Below are positions 7,583-11,425 of a DNA stretch of 11,425 bases, in pieces. Source of the stretch: an uncultured Clostridia bacterium (GTDB taxonomy: Bacteria; Bacillota; Clostridia; Christensenellales; Borkfalkiaceae); assembly GCA_947176445.1 (NCBI GenBank), contig CAMWQK010000011.1, forward strand, positions 1 through 11,425, read 5' to 3'. Below the pieces are notes generated by a model. It was given only the letters and a program-made list of their open reading frames with translations. It did no database searches and had not been told where the DNA came from. The position numbers were made by a program, and so were the translations under genes. The number at the start of each line of letters is the position of its first letter. The first letter of the stretch is position 1.

Positions 7583-7611
7583 TTGACAAACAAAAAGCCA
7601 AATATTATAAT
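7583..7611 (+). promoter_or_regulatory. Consensus sigma-A promoter of the ArsR-like regulator gene
   Basis: TTGACA (7583-7588) and TATAAT (7606-7611) are both perfect boxes with a 17-base spacer. Transcription should start near 7618, leaving a 49-base leader before the ATG at 7667. The spacer contains GCCAAATA (7597-7604), one mismatch from the first eight bases of the palindrome half-site, so autoregulation is possible. Confidence 0.85.
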
Positions 7612-7666
7612 GAAATAAAATGCACCGCGCACGTTTCCCGTATCGCGGCAATCATAAGAGAGTGCT

Positions 7667-8584
7667 ATGCTGAAAGTCACCTATTACAATTTCAAAAACG
7701 AAAACGAGCTTCTCGAAATTGCGCGGGCAATCTCCTCGCCGAACAGGCTGGATATCTTAAAAGCGCTGAACACGAAGAGTCTGAGCATCAAGCAGCTGAG
7801 CGAGCTTCTCAATCAGCCCGTCTCCTCCACTTCGATGAACGTGGATATCTTGGAGCGGTGCGGTCTCATCCGCACGGAGCGGCAGATCTCGCAGTTCGGA
7901 AAGGTTCGGCTCTGTTCGCGCGCCTGCGACAGTATTTCCATCGACCTGCAAAACGACACTTCCGTCAAGGGAAACGAAATCAAGATCGCCCTGCCCATCG
8001 GCTCCTACTTTGACTGCGATATCAAGCCCGACTGCGGAATTGCAACGAGCACGGGAAACCTCGGCATCGACAGCGAGAACAACTGCTTCTTTATGCCCGA
8101 GCGACATATGGCGCAGCTCATCTGGTTCAGCAAGGGATACCTCGAATACCGCATCGCGAAGAACATGATCCCGCCGAACGCGAAGCGCATGGAGATCTCC
8201 TTCGAGACCTGCTCGGAAGCCCCCTTCTACCGCAACGACTATAAGTCGGATATCACGCTCTGGGTAAACGACGTGGAGATCGGCACGTACACGAGCCCAG
8301 GAGACTACGGCGACAGACGGGGTAGGCTCAATCCCCCTTGGTGGCCCGATTCGATGACGCAATACGGAATGCTCGTCACCTGGCGCATTACCGAGAACGG
8401 ATGCAAGTTGGGCGCGGAAGAGATCAACGTGAAGAAGTTCAAAGATTTCGATATCTTCTCCCGCGAATATATTTCGATCAAGATCGGCGTCAAGGAGGAC
8501 GCAAAGTATCAGGGCGGACTCAACCTGTTCGGAAAGGAATTCGGCGATCACGCGCAGGATATCGTCGTCAAATTCAGCTGGTGA
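7667..8584 (+). CDS. ArsR-like winged-helix regulator with a large C-terminal domain
   Basis: A 305-residue predicted cytoplasmic transcription factor. Residues 13-95 form a winged-helix domain of the ArsR type: AISSPNRLDILKAL for the first helices, SIKQLSELLNQPVSSTSMNV for the turn and recognition helix, and ERCGLIRTERQ leading into the wing. The classical metal-binding cysteine motif of ArsR/SmtB is absent. Residues 105-305 form a long extension rich in alternating beta-type segments and aromatic residues (NPPWWPDSMTQYG at 222-234, QGGLNLFGKEFGDH at 282-295), unlike the roughly 100-residue metal sensors of the family. I read it as a ligand-binding domain, plausibly for a sugar; this is inference. 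The gene is divergent from the glycosidase/GRE operon, shares a palindrome-bearing control region with it, has its own consensus promoter, and ends in a strong terminator. The ribosome site is weak (AGAGAG). Confidence 0.85.
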   Translation: MLKVTYYNFKNENELLEIARAISSPNRLDILKALNTKSLSIKQLSELLNQPVSSTSMNVDILERCGLIRTERQISQFGKVRLCSRACDSISIDLQNDTSVKGNEIKIALPIGSYFDCDIKPDCGIATSTGNLGIDSENNCFFMPERHMAQLIWFSKGYLEYRIAKNMIPPNAKRMEISFETCSEAPFYRNDYKSDITLWVNDVEIGTYTSPGDYGDRRGRLNPPWWPDSMTQYGMLVTWRITENGCKLGAEEINVKKFKDFDIFSREYISIKIGVKEDAKYQGGLNLFGKEFGDHAQDIVVKFSW

Positions 8585-8586
8585 AT

Positions 8587-8625
8587 AAAAAGCCGCAGAT
8601 TTCAAATGGAAATCTGCGGCTTTTT
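8587..8625. terminator. Bidirectional intrinsic terminator
   Basis: A 17-bp perfect stem (8587-8603 with 8609-8625, core GCCGCAGATTTC) closes a 5-base loop. The A-tract on the left and T-tract on the right make it work in both directions. It starts three bases after the regulator stop and lies 17 bases beyond the stop of the convergent lipoprotein gene, so it probably serves both. Confidence 0.93.
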
Positions 8626-8641
8626 CTACCTATTCATATTA

Positions 8642-9472
8642 TTACAGCGGCATGGTATACCATTCGGGCAGCGTCAGATCGCGCACCAGATAGTAATCGT
8701 CTATGTCGTACTCCGTAAAATCGCTGCTCTCCACCGTATACCCGTGCGTGTATCCCGCGGAAGCGTTCTCCCGCACCGTACGGAAGGAATACGTGCCTTC
8801 GAGGCAATCGACTTTATAGTACAGCGAATATTCGGACTGTTCGCCAAGCGTCAGCTCCAACCCCTTGGAATAGCGCCCAATGCCGAACGTGGATTCCATG
8901 CTAAGAAGCGTATTTACGTCGTCATAGTTATGTTTGCAGCTGTCCGCATACGCCGTTAAAAGCCGCCCGTCCTTGCCCGTAACGAATATCACCGTATCCT
9001 CCGTCGGCGACATGCTGTCGGTATAAGTGAGCCTGAAATCCCCCTCGCTCCCGCTCAATTGCATGTTCCGCGTCTCGGTGAGATAGTCCGCAATGACGAC
9101 GCTGTACGGTCCCGCGCCGCAATACTCGTTGAGAACGTCGTCCTGATAGCTGCCGCTCACCGTAAAATTAATGAGGTGCGTGACCCTGATCCCCTTTAAG
9201 TAAGAGACGGACGAATCCGCCGCTTCAAGGAGTTCGGACTTTTGCGGAATACCGCTTAAATATTCGGCGGGAAGGGTCGCCGTCGATTCCGCGCCCGTCG
9301 CCCTTGCATAGGAGCGCCCGATGGCGACCGTCAACGCGCTCATGGAATAGGAGTACTCCACCTTTCCCTCGGGCGCGGGCAGAGGCTCGTCTCCGCCGCC
9401 GCAACCGACGCCCGCGGCGATCATCGCCGCCACGGTCAGACATACAAATATATTTCGGCGCAATTTCTTCAT
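8642..9472 (-). CDS. Putative lipoprotein of unknown function
   Basis: A 276-residue exported protein that I do not recognise. The N-terminus (MKKLRRN, then a hydrophobic run) ends in AAGVGC with Cys24 followed by GGGDE, a slightly atypical lipobox because Gly rather than Leu sits at -3. The rest has no membrane segment and looks beta-rich, with many Tyr, Ser, Thr and Asp residues and alternating strands to the C-terminus (LPEWYTMPL). The open frame extends upstream to an ATG at 9625, but that is rejected: a clear promoter at 9509-9537 places the transcript start near 9502, and only the ATG at 9472 gives a lipoprotein signal. AAGGA lies 11 to 12 bases before this ATG. It stands alone, convergent with the regulator gene, and nothing links it to the glycosidase operon. 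Confidence 0.82.
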   Translation of the reverse strand: MKKLRRNIFVCLTVAAMIAAGVGCGGGDEPLPAPEGKVEYSYSMSALTVAIGRSYARATGAESTATLPAEYLSGIPQKSELLEAADSSVSYLKGIRVTHLINFTVSGSYQDDVLNEYCGAGPYSVVIADYLTETRNMQLSGSEGDFRLTYTDSMSPTEDTVIFVTGKDGRLLTAYADSCKHNYDDVNTLLSMESTFGIGRYSKGLELTLGEQSEYSLYYKVDCLEGTYSFRTVRENASAGYTHGYTVESSDFTEYDIDDYYLVRDLTLPEWYTMPL

Positions 9473-9508
9473 GTTTCGCCCCGTCCTTAAATCAATTTTT
9501 CGCCCTCT

Positions 9509-9537
9509 ATTATATCCCCTTTTTCCGATAAAGTCAA
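9509..9537 (-). promoter_or_regulatory. Near-consensus sigma-A promoter of the lipoprotein gene
   Basis: On the minus strand TTGACT (9537-9532) and TATAAT (9514-9509) are separated by 17 bases. The predicted start near 9502 leaves a leader of about 30 bases containing AAGGA before the ATG at 9472. The promoter lies inside the upstream extension of the open frame and therefore decides the start codon. Confidence 0.85.
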
Positions 9538-9644
9538 CCGCAAAATTTACACAAAAAATATGGAACGAACGCTCTGTTTTGGCAGTTTTTTGGCGTGGCG
9601 AATGGTAAACTTTGCCTACATTCATATTTTAAGGAGTATTCACC

Positions 9645-10028
9645 ATGGCAAAACTCAATTTAGATGCGTACAATTTTATCGATCTTTCGCAGACGGACTT
9701 TTCGCTCTTGACCGACGAGGAACTCGCGGTATACATAAAGGATACGATCGCCGTTCTCGATGCGTACAAGAAGAAGGCGACGAAGGCGAAGATGATCTTC
9801 GGGCTTGCGGCGGGTCTGCTTGCGATGCGCGGGGGCGAACTCACCAAGGTTACGCTCTTTTCCAAGAAGTACAAGAAAGGCAACGCCACCAAGCAGGAAT
9901 TGAAGCTCGTAAAAAGAGTCATCAAAACCTTCCGCATTTATCTCGTATTCAAAGTCGTCATCGCCCTCGTAGGCAATCAGCAGGCAGGCATGCAGTTGCT
10001 TGCTCCGCATGCTGCAAGGAAAAAATAA
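9645..10028 (+). CDS. Small protein of unknown function (127 aa)
   Basis: A 127-residue basic, mostly helical protein with no family I recognise. The N-terminal 50 residues are acidic and amphipathic (LSQTDFSLLTDEELAVYI). Two moderately hydrophobic stretches follow, about 49-63 (AKMIFGLAAGLLAMR) and about 98-111 (YLVFKVVIALVG), linked by a lysine-rich segment. They are too short and mixed for confident membrane spans. AAGGAG nine to ten bases upstream fixes the start. No clear promoter was found in the 172-base gap shared with the divergent lipoprotein gene. The next gene begins two bases after the stop, so the two are co-transcribed. The frame overlaps a long open frame starting at 9560 in another phase, which is judged a shadow. 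Confidence 0.8.
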   Translation: MAKLNLDAYNFIDLSQTDFSLLTDEELAVYIKDTIAVLDAYKKKATKAKMIFGLAAGLLAMRGGELTKVTLFSKKYKKGNATKQELKLVKRVIKTFRIYLVFKVVIALVGNQQAGMQLLAPHAARKK

Positions 10029-10030
10029 CG

Positions 10031-11206
10031 ATGGGAAAATTTCGTTTTCCGAAGGAACGACCGGAAATCACGCAAAAGCTCGAAGAGGCGAAAAAACTCA
10101 TCGCACAATCCCCCGACGATATTCAGACGGTATTACAGGTCTATAACATGATTTCGGAGTGCGCCGAGGCGGGCAGCCCGCGCGGCTGCTTTTTGAAGGC
10201 ATGTTTTCTGTATGCGGACGAAGCGCAGTCGGGAGATCATAAGGACGAGATCCTCCCCCTTCTTGACGCCGCCATAAAGGAAAAATATCCGCTCGCCTAC
10301 GGTATGAAGGTCGACTATCTTCTGGCATTTGAAGATTCCGATCTCCTGTATAACGCCATCCGCAAGTGCAAAATCGAAACCCCGCAGGCGCTCTATTACG
10401 AGGGCGGGTTTTGGGCGAGGCTCTGCGACCCGCCTAAAGGGCTGAAAAAGAATTTATCAAAGGCGATCGCATGCTTCGAACGTTCGGCACAGCTGTACCT
10501 TGAATACGACCGCGCATACCGCGCGGGGTGCACGGAGCTCTCCGATATCATCGTCTGCTTTCGCAACCCCGACTTCTTTACGTCGCAGGCGGCATATGCG
10601 TATCAGATGCTCATGTACGTGTACGCGGACATGGACGCAAAGGAGAATGTGCCAAGATACATTGCGGCATACGACAACGCGCAAAGGTACGGCAATCTCA
10701 TCGTACAGTACAAGACGGCTTCAACGCGAGCGACCGACTGCATGAATAACGTACTCGGCATGCACAGCTTAAAGACGGTAAACGCCGTACTCAAAACGGC
10801 GAAAGCTGCGTATGCACAGCTCGACGAAGCGCAGCAGGAGAGACTGCAAGAGAACTACGACGAGCTGTGGGCGCTGTACGACGAATTTTACGATTACGAA
10901 ATGCAGAGACTGGAAGAGATCGGAAACATGGAGGTCTATACCTCTCCCGACTACGCGAGGCAGGATTCGCTCCTCTCCGATTTCGCAAACGCCGTGCAGC
11001 AATGGTCGGAGACCAGACAAGCGGCGACAGAATACACGGTCAAGGTGGGCAACAAGACGTACCGTCTCAACGAACACGGAGAGATGGTGGACGAATACGG
11101 GCAGGGCAACGGCTTGCACGTAGACACGACCAGCAGGAAAGTGTACGATTCTAAAAATGACGCCGTGGGCTTCTTCGATAGCTTCGGTGAATTTCATAAA
11201 TACTGA
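10031..11206 (+). CDS. Helical-repeat (Sel1/TPR-like) protein with a beta-rich tail, unknown function
   Basis: A 391-residue protein with no signal peptide or membrane span, so probably cytoplasmic. From about residue 30 to 230 it consists of paired helices with small-residue patterns such as AGSPRGCFLKACFLYADE, ALYYEGGFWARL and LSKAIACFERSAQLY, like Sel1 or tetratricopeptide repeats that mediate protein contacts. Residues 250-300 are charged and may form a coiled coil. The last 60 residues differ: two short beta-type units (VKVGNKTYRLNEHGEMVDEYG and a related KVYDSKNDAVGFFDSFGEFHKY segment) suggest a small binding module. AGGA ten bases upstream and the start two bases after the 127-residue gene indicate an operon. 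The same frame stays open back to 9560, but that stretch is arginine/histidine-rich and covers the upstream gene, so the later ATG is chosen. Confidence 0.85.
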   Translation: MGKFRFPKERPEITQKLEEAKKLIAQSPDDIQTVLQVYNMISECAEAGSPRGCFLKACFLYADEAQSGDHKDEILPLLDAAIKEKYPLAYGMKVDYLLAFEDSDLLYNAIRKCKIETPQALYYEGGFWARLCDPPKGLKKNLSKAIACFERSAQLYLEYDRAYRAGCTELSDIIVCFRNPDFFTSQAAYAYQMLMYVYADMDAKENVPRYIAAYDNAQRYGNLIVQYKTASTRATDCMNNVLGMHSLKTVNAVLKTAKAAYAQLDEAQQERLQENYDELWALYDEFYDYEMQRLEEIGNMEVYTSPDYARQDSLLSDFANAVQQWSETRQAATEYTVKVGNKTYRLNEHGEMVDEYGQGNGLHVDTTSRKVYDSKNDAVGFFDSFGEFHKY

Positions 11207-11214
11207 CAAAGAAC

Positions 11215-11240
11215 AAACCCCCCGAACGGGGGTTTTTTTT
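11215..11240 (+). terminator. Intrinsic terminator of the two-gene unit
   Basis: AAACCCCC (11215-11222) pairs with GGGGGTTT (11228-11235) around a CGAAC loop, followed by T residues to 11240. It begins nine bases after the stop of the 391-residue gene. The stop of the convergent gene from the right edge lies at the end of the T-tract, so the hairpin may also end that transcript, though the T-run in that direction is interrupted. Confidence 0.88.
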
Positions 11241-11425
11241 AACTTTTTCCGAGTTGTTCGAGCATGGATTCGGTCACGATCGACCAATCGTATTGCGGCA
11301 TGTATCTGCCCGAGAATACCCCGCCGCTCTCTATAAACTCCCACATATCGCAACCGGCAAGTTTTTTGTTGATCACCGCCCTCCCCCGTTCAAAGTTCAC
11401 GAGCGCATCCGCGCCCGCCTCTTTG
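11239..11425 (-). CDS. Unidentified protein, C-terminal fragment only
   Basis: The last 61 codons of a gene that enters from the right edge, read without interruption on the minus strand to TAA at 11241-11239. The visible part begins KEAGADALVNFERGRAVINK, contains GGVFSGRYMPQYDW, and ends MLEQLGKS. Codon use and residue composition look like real coding sequence, and the stop abuts a terminator. I do not recognise the family from this fragment and cannot give a start or length. It converges with the helical-repeat gene. Confidence 0.65.
   Translation of the reverse strand, partial: KEAGADALVNFERGRAVINKKLAGCDMWEFIESGGVFSGRYMPQYDWSIVTESMLEQLGKS

Noticed and set aside
7757..8605. Minus-strand open frame (282 codons) opposite the regulator
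   Set aside because: It runs into the terminator stem at its start and is a shadow of the winged-helix regulator.
9579..9608. Possible plus-strand promoter for the 127-residue gene (TTGGCA followed by ATGGTA/TGGTAA)
   Set aside because: The -35 match is fair but no -10 box at 16-18 bases matches more than three positions, so it is not reported as a feature.
9473..9625. Upstream in-frame extension of the lipoprotein gene to an ATG at 9625
   Set aside because: It crosses a near-consensus promoter (TTGACT-17-TATAAT), lies before the predicted transcript start, and would bury the lipoprotein signal peptide inside the protein.
9560..10030. Upstream in-frame extension of the 391-residue gene from an ATG at 9560 (would give 548 residues)
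   Set aside because: The extension is Arg/His/Cys-rich, overlaps the 127-residue gene in another phase, and has no good ribosome site. The 127-residue frame has AAGGAG and ordinary protein composition, and AGGA precedes the ATG at 10031.

Overview
The window suggests a strictly anaerobic Gram-positive bacterium of the Bacillota, probably an uncultured gut-type Clostridia. The reasons are an oxygen-sensitive glycyl radical enzyme with its activase, several lipobox-type secreted lipoproteins, AAGGAGG-type ribosome binding sites, near-consensus sigma-A promoters with 17-bp spacers, and GC-rich genes separated by short AT-rich gaps. This taxonomic call is inference. No rRNA, tRNA, CRISPR array or mobile element was seen.

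Left part (1-7450, all minus strand, transcribed right to left): one tightly packed operon. Its order is a cytoplasmic GH2 glycosidase, a radical-SAM glycyl-radical-enzyme (GRE) activase overlapping it by 4 bases, a compact 682-residue GRE of the pyruvate formate-lyase/diol-dehydratase superfamily, and two paralogous lipoprotein GH43 glycosidases with CBM6/35-like C-termini. The second GH43 starts one base after the first stops and runs off the left edge. The predicted logic is that surface GH43s release side-chain sugars such as arabinose or xylose from plant glycans, GH2 trims imported oligosaccharides, and the GRE transforms some released product. No transporter or classical pentose-catabolism gene lies in the window, so the GRE substrate is open.

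Control region (7451-7666): 216 bp between the operon and a divergent gene for an ArsR-like winged-helix regulator with a long C-terminal domain (7667-8584). It holds a perfect 20-bp palindrome (7531-7550), a consensus promoter for the regulator (7583-7611) and a weaker candidate promoter for the operon (7493-7521). The palindrome lies upstream of both predicted start sites, so it is more likely a DNA operator than an RNA hairpin.

Right part (8585-11425): a strong bidirectional terminator separates the regulator from a convergent gene for an unrecognised lipoprotein. Divergent from that is a two-gene unit encoding a 127-residue unknown protein and a 391-residue helical-repeat (Sel1/TPR-like) protein, closed by a terminator. 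A partial minus-strand gene of unknown function enters from the right edge.

The most unusual element is the GRE/activase pair set inside a glycan-degradation operon under a possibly sugar-sensing ArsR-like regulator. The GRE has an Ala-Cys-Trp-Glu active-site motif instead of the usual Gly-Cys-Val/Ile-Glu.
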